Positions 43,251 through 51,533 of a DNA stretch of 64,000 bases are shown here, piece after piece. This DNA comes from an uncultured Lachnospiraceae bacterium (lineage in GTDB: Bacteria; Bacillota; Clostridia; Lachnospirales; Lachnospiraceae). The stretch spans positions 1-64,000 of the forward strand of contig CAJTSH010000014.1 in the NCBI GenBank assembly GCA_910578885.1. The letters run 5' to 3'. How positions within the stretch are numbered: the stretch's first letter is position 1; each line of letters begins with the position of its first letter. The position numbers and the translations under genes are program-made. The notes below the pieces were generated by a model, which ran no database searches, was not told where the DNA came from, and saw only the letters and a list, made by a program, of their open reading frames with translations.

Positions 43251-44924
43251 ATGTTATTTAAGTGCAAAATGTGTGGAGGAGATTTAGAAATTCTGGAGGG
43301 AAAGACTATAGTAGTTTGCCAGAGTTGTGGATCAAGGCAAACCTTGCCAAAGTTGACAGATGATAAAAAACAAAATATGTACGACAGGGCGAATCATTTC
43401 AGAAGAAATAATGAGTATGATAAAGCCATGTCTATTTATGAGAATATTTTAAACGAAGATACGACGGATGCGGAATCCTACTGGTCCCTTGTATTATGCA
43501 AATATGGAATTGAGTATGTGGAAGACCCAAAGACAAACCAGAGGATACCGACCTGCAACCGGACACAGTATACGTCTGTTTTTGCGGATGAAAATTATAA
43601 GGCAGCGATAGAATATGCAGACAGTGCACAGAGGGAAATTTATGAAGTAGAGGCGGGCATGATTGATTCTATCCAAAAGGGCATTCTGGAAATTTCGAGG
43701 AAAGAAGAGCCGTTTGATATTTTTATCTGCTATAAGGAGACAGACGCCAGCGGAAGAAGAACGCCGGACAGTGTTGTTGCTCAGGAAATGTATTACGAGC
43801 TGACGCAGGAGGGATATAAGGTTTTCTTTTCCAGAATTACACTTGAAAATAAGCTGGGTACGGCATATGAGCCATATATTTTTGCTGCACTGAATTCGGC
43901 AAAGGTCATGGTTGTGGTTTCGACAAGGAAGGAATATGTGAATGCCGTATGGGTGCAGAATGAGTGGTCACGTTTTCTGAACCTGATCGAGAAGGGTGAG
44001 GATAAGACACTGATTCCTGCATATCGGGATATGGATCCTTATGATTTGCCAGAGGAATTTTCGCATTTGCAGGCATTGGATATGTCGAAGCTTGGGTTTA
44101 TGCAAGATTTGATTCATGGCATTAAAAAAATGATACCTCAGAATGGGGGGAGTGGGTCTGCACAGGGGGATGCGCCTGCGAGTAGCATGACGAATACCGC
44201 ATCACTTTTGGAACGCGCATTTCTGTTTTTGGAGGACGGGAACTGGGAAAGCGCTGATACATATTGCGAAAAGGTGTTGGACATTGAACCTAAGAATGCA
44301 AGGGCATATCTTGGAAAGCTCCTGACGGAGTTGCATGTATCCAAAGAAGAAGATTTAGCTTATTACAAGGCAGCTTTTGATAACAGCAATCAATATCAAA
44401 AGGTCATCCGGTTTGCGGATGAGGAATTGAGAAAAACAGTGGAGGAATATGCTTCTATTGTAAATAACCGTATTGAGCAGGAGCGTATTGTAAATAACCG
44501 TATTGAGCAGGAGCGGCTGGAAAGCATTTATCAGGAGGCCGTTGCTGTCATGGATTCAGCATTTGATGAAAAACAGTTCAGAAAGGCTTGGAATCTTTTT
44601 CGTTCCATCTCGGGATTTCAGGATGCGGATAAGCTTGAGAAACAGAGTTTTGAGAAAGCGGAAGAGTGTAGAAAAGAAAAAATTTTTTATAAAGTTGTAA
44701 TGATGGAACACTTAACTATAGACTCTTTAGAGCAGGCAATAAAAGAATTGCAAATGATATCAGGTTGGAAGAATGTTGATGAAAAAATTGAGGAATATAA
44801 GTATGAAATAGATTGTATAAAAAATGCGCATGAACGCCGTGAACGGGTAAAAAAGGTGCAAACAGCAATTGTAATTAGTGTTGTGTGCATCATTGCTATG
44901 TGGATGATTTTAGGTAGAATATAA
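43251..44924 (+). CDS. Zinc-ribbon/TPR/TIR membrane protein (TIR1)
   Basis: A 557-residue multidomain protein. A zinc ribbon uses C5/C8 and C23/C26 ('CKMCGG', 'CQSCGS'). A TPR-like segment (about 40-85) follows, then a TIR domain from about 154 to 295 with box 1 'FDIFICYKETD' and 'AYEPYIFAAL', where E207 sits at the position of the catalytic Glu of TIR NADases. After a Ser/Gly linker come further TPR-like helices (about 320-365), a coiled coil and a C-terminal membrane segment ('TAIVISVVCIIAMWMIL'). The N-terminal 300 residues are nearly identical to the protein at 47117. The coiled coil holds a 10-residue tandem duplication. It has its own terminator. Function unknown; NAD cleavage is inferred from the fold only. 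Confidence 0.8.
   Translation: MLFKCKMCGGDLEILEGKTIVVCQSCGSRQTLPKLTDDKKQNMYDRANHFRRNNEYDKAMSIYENILNEDTTDAESYWSLVLCKYGIEYVEDPKTNQRIPTCNRTQYTSVFADENYKAAIEYADSAQREIYEVEAGMIDSIQKGILEISRKEEPFDIFICYKETDASGRRTPDSVVAQEMYYELTQEGYKVFFSRITLENKLGTAYEPYIFAALNSAKVMVVVSTRKEYVNAVWVQNEWSRFLNLIEKGEDKTLIPAYRDMDPYDLPEEFSHLQALDMSKLGFMQDLIHGIKKMIPQNGGSGSAQGDAPASSMTNTASLLERAFLFLEDGNWESADTYCEKVLDIEPKNARAYLGKLLTELHVSKEEDLAYYKAAFDNSNQYQKVIRFADEELRKTVEEYASIVNNRIEQERIVNNRIEQERLESIYQEAVAVMDSAFDEKQFRKAWNLFRSISGFQDADKLEKQSFEKAEECRKEKIFYKVVMMEHLTIDSLEQAIKELQMISGWKNVDEKIEEYKYEIDCIKNAHERRERVKKVQTAIVISVVCIIAMWMILGRI
44456..44515 (+). repeat. 30-base tandem duplication inside the TIR1 gene
   Basis: ATTGTAAATAACCGTATTGA and the following ten bases occur twice in direct succession, differing only at the last base. 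They encode IVNNRIEQER twice. The paralogue at 47117 has a single copy. Confidence 0.85.
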
Positions 44925-44958
44925 TTTTTATAAATTGAGTATAATTGTTTAGGTGTGC

Positions 44959-45010
44959 AAATCATCCTTACGCATGTTATAATTTATAATATGAATAAGG
45001 ATGATTTTTT
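44959..45010 (+). terminator. Intrinsic terminator after TIR1
   Basis: AAATCATCCTTA (44959-44970) pairs perfectly with TAAGGATGATTT (44996-45007), followed by more Ts. It separates TIR1 transcriptionally from the SPFH gene. Confidence 0.8.
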
Positions 45011-45125
45011 CGAATTGTACATGGGTAGGCAGTTATTTTATCTGTATTCAAAACATTGTCCTTTCAGTGTCAGAATAAACAATAATGTATGAAAATTGAT
45101 TTCTGTGTTGTTATTACCTCGTGGA

Positions 45126-45154
45126 TTGATTGTTTTTGTTATATCAGATATAAT
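45126..45154 (+). promoter_or_regulatory. Promoter of the SPFH-4TM-TIR2 operon
   Basis: TTGATT (45126-45131) and TATAAT (45149-45154), spacer 17, about 65 bases before the SPFH start codon. Confidence 0.6.
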
Positions 45155-45218
45155 GTGGCTTAGGGATTTTATTCATATAGGACAAGTTAGAAATTGTGAA
45201 AACAAAGGAGAAGAGCTT

Positions 45219-46403
45219 ATGGCAGAATTAGCACAAGTGATTAAGTACGAAGGAGACAACAGCACATTTGTCTGGAAGCATCCAATGGAAGATTTCAATA
45301 CCTCTACGCAATTGATTGTTCATGAATCGCAGGAAGCAATTTTTTTCATGAATGGTCAGGCGTTGGATTTGTTTGGTCCGGGACGGCATACGCTGGAAAC
45401 ACAGAATATTCCGTTGCTCAAAAGATTGATTAATATATCAACCGGTTCTCAGACGCCATTTCACTGCGAGGTATATTTTGTAAATAAAACAGAGCAGATG
45501 GCGGTAAAATGGGGAACCGACAGTAAGGTACAGTTTATGGAGCCCAAGCTTCATTTTCCGCTGCAGATAGGCGCCAGCGGTGAAATGACGTTAATGGCAG
45601 AAGATGCCCGTAAACTGTTGGTGAAAATAGTCGGGACAGAAAAAAATCTCGGACAGCAGGCGTTGGTGCAGAAATTCCGTGCCGTATTGATGACGAAAGT
45701 AAAATCCTATCTGGCAAAAACAATCAGGGAAAATGAAATAAGCATTTTTGAAATTGACGAGCATTTGGATCAGATATCCCAAGATCTGCATCAATGGCTG
45801 ATTCCTGATTTTCTGGAATATGGGGTTTCTTTGGAACGATTTTTTGTCACAACGGTTGTCCGTCCTGAGGGTGACAGGGATTATGAAAAATATAAAGAGT
45901 TGTATTTCAAACAGTATGGTGACATCAAAGAAGCTCAGATCAGACAGCAGGTGGAGATTATCAACCAGCAGACCAAAGCGCAGCAAATGATCATTGAATC
46001 GCAGGCTTTGGCAACAAAACGTTCTCAAGAGGGCTATTCCTATCAGCAGGAGCGTGGATTTGATGTTGCTGAAAAGGTGGCGGCGAATGAAGCCGTTGGA
46101 CAATTTACCAATATGGGGGTTGGACTGGGAACGATGGCAGGAGTCGGCGGTGCGATCGGCGGTATTGTTGGCAGCGCCATGAACAATGCGATAGACGGTG
46201 CGAATATGACGAATAGCAGTCCTGCATCCCCCGCAGGATTCTGTGAAAACTGTGGTTCTCCGATTACGCCGGACATGGAGTTCTGTGAACAGTGCGGACA
46301 TAAATTAAAAAACAATGACAAATGTTCCAATTGTGGCTTTGTGTTCAAAAATCCGGGAAAATTCTGCCCGAAATGCGGAAGTAAAAGGGAGGTAGCAGAA
46401 TGA
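45219..46403 (+). CDS. SPFH-domain protein with C-terminal zinc ribbons (YdjI-like)
   Basis: A 394-residue protein. The first 270 residues form an SPFH/band-7-like domain of the virion-core/YdjI subtype ('GPGRHTLETQNIPLLKRLINI', 'FFVTTVVRPEGDRDYEKYKELY'), followed by a charged helix, a Gly-rich stretch ('MGVGLGTMAGVGGAIGG') and two zinc ribbons ('CENCG...CEQCG', 'CSNCG...CPKCG'). AAAGGAG and the first residues MAEL fix the start at 45219. In Bacillus, YdjI acts in a PspA-linked membrane-stress system; here no pspA is seen. It overlaps the next gene by 4 bases. Confidence 0.85.
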   Translation: MAELAQVIKYEGDNSTFVWKHPMEDFNTSTQLIVHESQEAIFFMNGQALDLFGPGRHTLETQNIPLLKRLINISTGSQTPFHCEVYFVNKTEQMAVKWGTDSKVQFMEPKLHFPLQIGASGEMTLMAEDARKLLVKIVGTEKNLGQQALVQKFRAVLMTKVKSYLAKTIRENEISIFEIDEHLDQISQDLHQWLIPDFLEYGVSLERFFVTTVVRPEGDRDYEKYKELYFKQYGDIKEAQIRQQVEIINQQTKAQQMIIESQALATKRSQEGYSYQQERGFDVAEKVAANEAVGQFTNMGVGLGTMAGVGGAIGGIVGSAMNNAIDGANMTNSSPASPAGFCENCGSPITPDMEFCEQCGHKLKNNDKCSNCGFVFKNPGKFCPKCGSKREVAE

Positions 46404-47089
46404 AAAAGAAAATGACATATATGCTGGCGATTTCAGCGTTAGTGATAGTAATCTATAACCTTATAACATTTGTGGTTCCGTTTGAAAGAACAACGGGATT
46501 CTGGGCGGAATATGCGTTCTCTATGATAGCAATTCTTTTGTTTTTTGGTTTTACAACCGTTTTTTGTACGAAAGATGTACCAATAAAAAGCAAGTTTTTG
46601 GATTTGCCGGTGTTTCAGGTTCTCTATGTCCTGCTTGCCGTACAGATTTGTTTTGGATTTGTGGTAATGGCTCTGCCCGCCATTCCATTTCAGATTGCAT
46701 TGATTGTCAGTGCAGTGATTTTAGCCATCGGTCTTTTCCTGATGTTCAGTATTAAACTTGCGGAGGATGAGATTCAAAGAGTGGACAGGAAGGTTGCCGC
46801 TAAAGTGAATTTTATCCGGGAAATATCTGCAAAGATAGAGGTCAGTGCTCAAAGAGTAGAAGATAAGATGCTTTTGACTGATTTGAAAAAATTGTCAGAG
46901 GCAGTTCGGTTCAGTGATCCGATGTCGAGTGATGAATTGTATGAAAAAGAACAGGAGATAGCGAATAAAATTGATGAGCTGAATCAAATGATTTCATCAG
47001 CAGACTATGAGGCTGCAAGAAGAATGATTCATGAAATTCAGGCGCTTTTGAAAGAGCGGAATTTAGAATGCAAGCTGATGAAGCAGTAA
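46400..47089 (+). CDS. Four-TM protein with C-terminal coiled coil
   Basis: A 229-residue protein with four membrane segments (about 7-28, 36-56, 70-92, 96-116) and a cytoplasmic helical tail of about 110 residues, rich in Glu/Lys with a 'EKEQEIANKIDELNQMI' coiled coil. Its ATG overlaps the stop of the SPFH gene, so the two are coupled and their products probably interact at the membrane. No family was recognised. TIR2 follows after 27 bases. Confidence 0.75.
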   Translation: MKKKMTYMLAISALVIVIYNLITFVVPFERTTGFWAEYAFSMIAILLFFGFTTVFCTKDVPIKSKFLDLPVFQVLYVLLAVQICFGFVVMALPAIPFQIALIVSAVILAIGLFLMFSIKLAEDEIQRVDRKVAAKVNFIREISAKIEVSAQRVEDKMLLTDLKKLSEAVRFSDPMSSDELYEKEQEIANKIDELNQMISSADYEAARRMIHEIQALLKERNLECKLMKQ

Positions 47090-47116
47090 TTTTTACAAAG
47101 GAAGGTTGGTTGTGAA

Positions 47117-49669
47117 ATGTTATTTAAATGTAAGATGTGCGGGGGAGATCTGGAGATTATAGAAGGGGAAACGATAGCGGTCTGCCAGTGCTGCGGTTCA
47201 AGGCAGACCTTACCCAAATTAACGGATGATAAAAAAAGAAACATGTATGACAGGGCAAATCATTTCAGAAGAAATAATGAGTATGATAAAGCTATGTCTA
47301 TTTATGAAACCATTTTAAACGAAGATACGACGGATGCGGAATCCTACTGGTCCCTTGTATTATGCAAGTATGGGATCGAGTATGTCGAAGACCCTAAAAC
47401 GAATCAGAGGATACCGACCTGCAACCGGACATTGTATACATCTGTTTTTGCAGATGAAAATTATAAGGCGGCCATAGAATACGCAGACAGTGCGCAGCGA
47501 GAAATTTATGAAGCAGAGGCGGGCATGATTGATTCCATCCAAAAGGGCATTTTGGAAATTTCCAGAAAAGAAGAGCCGTTTGATATTTTTATCTGTTATA
47601 AGGAGACAGACGCCAGCGGAAGGAGAACGCCGGACAGTGTTGTCGCTCAGGAAATGTATTATGAGCTGACGCAGGAGGGATATAAGGTTTTCTTTTCCAG
47701 AATTACGCTTGAAAATAAGCTTGGCACGGCTTATGAGCCATATATTTTTGCCGCACTGAATTCGGCGAAGGTCATGGTTGTGGTTTCGACAAAGAAGGAG
47801 CATGTGAATGCTGTATGGGTGCAGAATGAGTGGTCGCGTTTTCTGAATCTGATTGAAAAAGGAGCGGATAAGACACTGATCCCTGCATATCGCGATATGG
47901 ATCCTTATGATTTGCCGGAGGAATTTTCTCATTTGCAGGCGTTGGATATGTCGAAGCTTGGGTTTATGCAGGATCTGATTCACGGCATTAAAAAGATGAT
48001 ACCCCAGAACGGGAGAAGCGAGTCCGTACACGAGGAATCGCCTGTAAGCAGCGTGACGAATACAGCGCCGCTTCTGGAGCGCGCATTTCTGTTTTTGGAG
48101 GACGAGAACTGGGAGAGCGCTGATACATATTGCGAAAAGGTATTAGACATTGAGCCCAAAAATGCGAGGGCATATCTTGGGAAACTTCTGGCGGAACTGC
48201 ACGTATCCAAAGAAGAAGATTTAGCCTATTACGAGGTGGCTTTTGATAACAGCAATCAGTATCAAAAGGTAATCCGGTTTGCGGATGAAGAATTGAGAAA
48301 GACGGTGGAAGAGTATGCTTCTATTGTAAATAACCGTATTGAGCAAGAGCGGCTGGAGGGAATTTATCAGGAAGCCGTTGCTATCATGGATTTGGCGTCC
48401 GATGAAAAGCAGTTCAGAAAGGCTTCGAATCTTTTCCGTTCCATTCCGGGCTTTCGGGATGCAGATGAGCTTGGAAAACAGTGTTTTGACAAGGCGGAGG
48501 AACATCGCAAGGACGAAATTCTGCGCCGTGCGGTATTGCTGGCAGATCATGGGGACATAAAGTCCTTGACACAGGCAGCCAGAGAACTGCAGTCCATATC
48601 CGGTTGGAGAGAGGCTGACGAAAAGGTTCAGAATTATATGTCAAAAGTTGAGGAAATCAAGGCAGAGCAGGAACGCAAGAGGTTAGAGGAGGAACGGCAG
48701 GAAGAGTTAGCCCGTATCGCTGCAATTAAACGGGAAAGAAGGAAAAAAATTTTTTCGGCGCTAGCTACCATAGTTATTATTGCCGGCATTGCTTTTGCAT
48801 ATCAATGGACAAATGTAATATATCCGACACAGCAATATGACAAAGCAATGGATTTAATTGCCGAAAAAAATTACGAAGAGGCATATGCAATTTTAGATGA
48901 ATTGGGAGATTTTAAGGATGCGGCAGAGCAGATTCCGTTGAGCGAGTATAATCGAGGATTAGAATTGGCCGCTGAGGGGAATTATGAAGAGGCATATTTT
49001 TTATTTCAAAAATTGGGAGACTATAAGGATTGTACTTCGCTAATGGAAGAATTAGCCGAAAAAGAGCCCAGAGTACTTTTCAAAACAACAGAAGTGGGAG
49101 ATGTGCTGGAGTTCGGCTCATATGAACAGGATAATGATACTTCTAACGGTCAGGAGCCGATAGAATGGATTGTATTTCAGAAGGAAGAGGATAAAGTATT
49201 ATTGCTCAGCAAGAAGTGTCTTGATTGCAGACCTTATAATAAAGAGCTAAAAAAAGTGACATGGAAAGGTTGTACTCTCCGAAAGTGGCTGAACCGTAAA
49301 TTTTTGAATACGGCTTTTTCCGAAAACGAGAAAGAATATATTATTCCCTCAGAAGTGGTGTATGGCAGCAGTAAGAGAGATGCTACAGTCAAGGATCAAA
49401 TCTTTCTTTTGAATAAAAGGCAAGTAGGGTTATACAAGAATGAAAATCAGGCAAAGGCCACAGCATATGCTGTGGCAAAAGGGGCATATGTATCTGAGAC
49501 AACAGGATATAGTATTTGGTGGGTGTGTTCGCCCAGTGGATATTATACGAATTCTTATGGTAGTATGAGTTCATCCAGTAGACCGCTTAATGATGAAACG
49601 ATTGGTGTCCGCCCGGCAATGTGGGTAAGCTTAGAAGATGTAGTTCAAGAAACAGAAGAAGCTGAGTGA
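47117..49669 (+). CDS. Zinc-ribbon/TPR/TIR membrane protein with C-terminal DUF6273-like domain (TIR2)
   Basis: An 850-residue paralogue of the protein at 43251. The zinc ribbon (C5/C8, C23/C26), TPR-like helices and TIR domain (about 154-295, E207 kept) are almost the same. After the coiled coil it has a membrane segment near 545-565 ('ALATIVIIAGIAFAY'), two TPR-like units ('YNRGLELAAEGNYEEAYFLF'), and a C-terminal domain (about 660-845) resembling DUF6273: 'EFGSYEQ', 'PIEWIVFQ', 'VLLLSKKCLDCRPYN', 'TLRKWLNRKFLNTAFSENEK', 'GVRPAMWV'. With one membrane pass, TIR and DUF6273 would face opposite sides. The ribosome-site region AAAGGAAGG matches that of TIR1, so the duplication included it. Confidence 0.82.
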   Translation: MLFKCKMCGGDLEIIEGETIAVCQCCGSRQTLPKLTDDKKRNMYDRANHFRRNNEYDKAMSIYETILNEDTTDAESYWSLVLCKYGIEYVEDPKTNQRIPTCNRTLYTSVFADENYKAAIEYADSAQREIYEAEAGMIDSIQKGILEISRKEEPFDIFICYKETDASGRRTPDSVVAQEMYYELTQEGYKVFFSRITLENKLGTAYEPYIFAALNSAKVMVVVSTKKEHVNAVWVQNEWSRFLNLIEKGADKTLIPAYRDMDPYDLPEEFSHLQALDMSKLGFMQDLIHGIKKMIPQNGRSESVHEESPVSSVTNTAPLLERAFLFLEDENWESADTYCEKVLDIEPKNARAYLGKLLAELHVSKEEDLAYYEVAFDNSNQYQKVIRFADEELRKTVEEYASIVNNRIEQERLEGIYQEAVAIMDLASDEKQFRKASNLFRSIPGFRDADELGKQCFDKAEEHRKDEILRRAVLLADHGDIKSLTQAARELQSISGWREADEKVQNYMSKVEEIKAEQERKRLEEERQEELARIAAIKRERRKKIFSALATIVIIAGIAFAYQWTNVIYPTQQYDKAMDLIAEKNYEEAYAILDELGDFKDAAEQIPLSEYNRGLELAAEGNYEEAYFLFQKLGDYKDCTSLMEELAEKEPRVLFKTTEVGDVLEFGSYEQDNDTSNGQEPIEWIVFQKEEDKVLLLSKKCLDCRPYNKELKKVTWKGCTLRKWLNRKFLNTAFSENEKEYIIPSEVVYGSSKRDATVKDQIFLLNKRQVGLYKNENQAKATAYAVAKGAYVSETTGYSIWWVCSPSGYYTNSYGSMSSSSRPLNDETIGVRPAMWVSLEDVVQETEEAE

Positions 49670-49677
49670 TAGAAAGA

Positions 49678-49720
49678 AGCCCGCCGCAGGCGAAGAATCC
49701 GGCTTTGCCGGATTCTTTCT
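49678..49720 (+). terminator. Double-hairpin repeat, copy 2, acting as TIR2 terminator
   Basis: CGCC/GGCG and GAATCCGGC (49695-49703)/GCCGGATTC (49707-49715) hairpins followed by TTTCT. It matches 40510-40552 at 37 of 43 positions. It lies between convergent TIR2 and the CAP gene. Confidence 0.75.
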
Positions 49721-49733
49721 CGTGCAGCAGAGT

Positions 49734-50468
49734 TTAATCTGCAAACAACTGCACCCAGTAAGGTGTACCGGAAGCGTTTGTGAGATATCCAACGCCGATT
49801 CTTCCGAAGTTCGGATTCAGGATATTGGCACGATGGCCGTCGCTGTTCATCCATGCGTTGACAACCGCTTCCGGCGTCCGCTGCCCCCAGGCGATATTTT
49901 CACCGGAACGGCGGTAAATGACGCCCGCTTCCTTAATCGCAGTAGCGAAGCTGCTTCCGTTTGGGCGGGTGTGAGAGAAGCTGGTCTGAATTTCTTTCGT
50001 GCGCACAAGTGCGGCGCTCTCAAGTCCGGTATCAATGGTAAGAGGGGAAACGCCTGCTTTTGCACGTTCCTTATTTACGAGATCCACTACCTGTTTTGCA
50101 AAAGACAGATTGGCGTTATCTTCCGGTTTACTCTCAGTACTGCCGGAACCATTGTCATCCGGCTTACTCTCAGTATTCCCAGAATCATCATTTTCTGGAG
50201 GAGTATTCTCCGGCTTGTCTGGCTTTGCAGTGCCGTCAGACGGAATCTGAATGCAATTGCCATTCACAATGACAGCGCCATATTTGATTTCGCAGTTGTT
50301 CAAAGTATCACGTAACTGCGAGAAAAGCTCGTCGCAGAGTTTTCCGTCAATGGCAGATGAATAGATGTATGTCGGACAGCTCTTTGTTGCTGCATGGGCA
50401 GTAACCGGGGCAGTCAATGAAGCTGTAAGAGCAAGTGCGGTTGCTCCAAATATAAATGATTTTTTCAT
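49734..50468 (-). CDS. Secreted CAP/SCP-domain protein (YkwD-like)
   Basis: A 244-residue exported protein. A signal peptide ('FIFGATALALTASLTAPVTAHAA') precedes a small Cys-containing region and a low-complexity linker with Asp/Glu/Ser/Lys-Pro repeats ('GNTESKPDDNGSGSTESKP'). The CAP domain fills the C-terminal 125 residues: 'VVDLVNKERAKAGVSPL', 'FSHTRPNG', 'GENIAWG', 'VVNAWMNSDGHRANILNPNFGRIGVGY'. The ATG at 50468 follows AAAAGGAGGA; an in-frame upstream ATG at 50510 is less likely. Three WalR-type boxes upstream suggest control by the cell-wall WalRK system. Confidence 0.88.
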   Translation of the reverse strand: MKKSFIFGATALALTASLTAPVTAHAATKSCPTYIYSSAIDGKLCDELFSQLRDTLNNCEIKYGAVIVNGNCIQIPSDGTAKPDKPENTPPENDDSGNTESKPDDNGSGSTESKPEDNANLSFAKQVVDLVNKERAKAGVSPLTIDTGLESAALVRTKEIQTSFSHTRPNGSSFATAIKEAGVIYRRSGENIAWGQRTPEAVVNAWMNSDGHRANILNPNFGRIGVGYLTNASGTPYWVQLFAD

Positions 50469-50494
50469 GTGAAAATCCTCCTTTTCATGTTCAC

Positions 50495-50522
50495 GCGCTG
50501 TATCATTCACATAAAACAGCGC
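50495..50522 (-). other. Hairpin in the CAP gene leader
   Basis: GCGCTGT (50495-50501) pairs with ACAGCGC (50516-50522) about 30 bases upstream of the CAP start codon. It could be a leader stem or a dyad operator. Confidence 0.45.
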
Positions 50523-50549
50523 AATAGAAGTTTTTTATCCGCAACATTT

Positions 50550-50577
50550 ATTACAAAAATGTTACATGATTATTACA
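50550..50577 (-). promoter_or_regulatory. Triple WalR (YycF)-type operator upstream of the CAP gene
   Basis: On the minus strand, TGTAAT-N5-TGTAAC-N5-TGTAAT: three hexamers on an exact 11-base period (plus-strand ATTACA 50550, GTTACA 50561, ATTACA 50572). This matches the WalR consensus TGTWAH-N5-TGTWAH twice over. Confidence 0.65.
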
Positions 50578-50637
50578 AAACAACTTTAACATGAATAAGG
50601 AGGATTTGCTAGCGGTAGTATCTGGAAGCAGAAACAG

Positions 50638-50919
50638 TTACTTCCTGCGCATGTTTTTCATCAGTGCCATGATCTGGTCAGCCTTTTTCTGCTCTGTTGG
50701 GGACATATTCTGTTTCAGCAGTTCCACCAACAGGTCGGTTTCGCTGGGGGTAAACTCCATGCCGCTTTTTTTTGCACTGTTGGCAGCGTTCATAAGGACA
50801 TTTGCCATATCTTTTGTGTTGTTTGGGGGATTCTCAGAGGCAAGGCCCATCAGAAAATTCAGCTTCTGCGGATCAATGCTGCTTAATTGCGGGTTATTCT
50901 GCAAAAAATCAAGATTCAT
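50638..50919 (-). CDS. Small helical protein of unknown function (93 aa)
   Basis: A 93-residue, Asn/Met/Lys-rich, helical protein with no signal peptide or membrane segment. Its C-terminal half 'ETDLLVELLKQNMSPTEQKKADQ' and final 'MALMKNMRRK' suggest a compact helical bundle. AAGGAGCC precedes the ATG. A second small gene on the same strand lies 151 bases upstream. No family was recognised. Confidence 0.65.
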   Translation of the reverse strand: MNLDFLQNNPQLSSIDPQKLNFLMGLASENPPNNTKDMANVLMNAANSAKKSGMEFTPSETDLLVELLKQNMSPTEQKKADQIMALMKNMRRK

Positions 50920-51070
50920 AGTGTGGCTCCTTCAATTTACTTAATTTATGATATGACAATACTTGAAAAGGGATAGCGGCATTTTTGTTACTGGTCACGC
51001 CCTTCAGCCGTCCCGGTAACGAATTTTTCAATAGTAAAGAGTTGCTTTCCAACTTATGAAACCCGAATCC

Positions 51071-51400
51071 TTATGAGAATAAAATTTCATAGGTTGAGAA
51101 CATTTGAAACATATTTAACAGATTGTCAATGTTTTCTTTTTCTTTTTCTGTACAGATTTCGCTTAGATCATTTAACATCTGTAATGCTTTTTCTCTGCTG
51201 TCGGTAATTTCACACATCTGGATGGAGGGTGTGTCAGCAGAAAATAGCTGCGCAGTTTTTTGCAGTTCCATATATTTAATCATTACAGCAAGTGATTTCT
51301 GCTGTCTCCACTCCATATATGGAAGGATTGTTTTTAACATCTGCAGCTCGTGGCTTTGTACCTGAGTATCAAAAACGGTTGGTTTATATTCGTTGTCCAT
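51071..51400 (-). CDS. Small helical protein of unknown function (109 aa)
   Basis: A 109-residue helical protein without export signals. 'HELQMLKTILPYMEWRQQKSLAVMIKYMEL' and 'ENIDNLLNMFQMF' are amphipathic. AAGGAA lies seven bases before the ATG. It may share a transcript with the 93-residue gene downstream, with which it also shares a composition of Leu, Met, Lys and Asn. Function unknown. Confidence 0.65.
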   Translation of the reverse strand: MDNEYKPTVFDTQVQSHELQMLKTILPYMEWRQQKSLAVMIKYMELQKTAQLFSADTPSIQMCEITDSREKALQMLNDLSEICTEKEKENIDNLLNMFQMFSTYEILFS

Positions 51401-51533
51401 AAAAAATTCCTTTTTCTTTCACTTTATGAAGCAGCAGAAAAAAGTATTACATTTATTGAAAACTGTTTGTGTTTCGTGGTCATGCAAAAGGGAATAGAAT
51501 ATAGAAGAAAACTGTTTGAAAAAGGAGAGAAGG

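Noticed and set aside
49722..50315. 197-codon open frame antisense to the CAP gene
   Set aside because: It is a shadow of the signal-bearing CAP protein on the minus strand and has no plausible domain.
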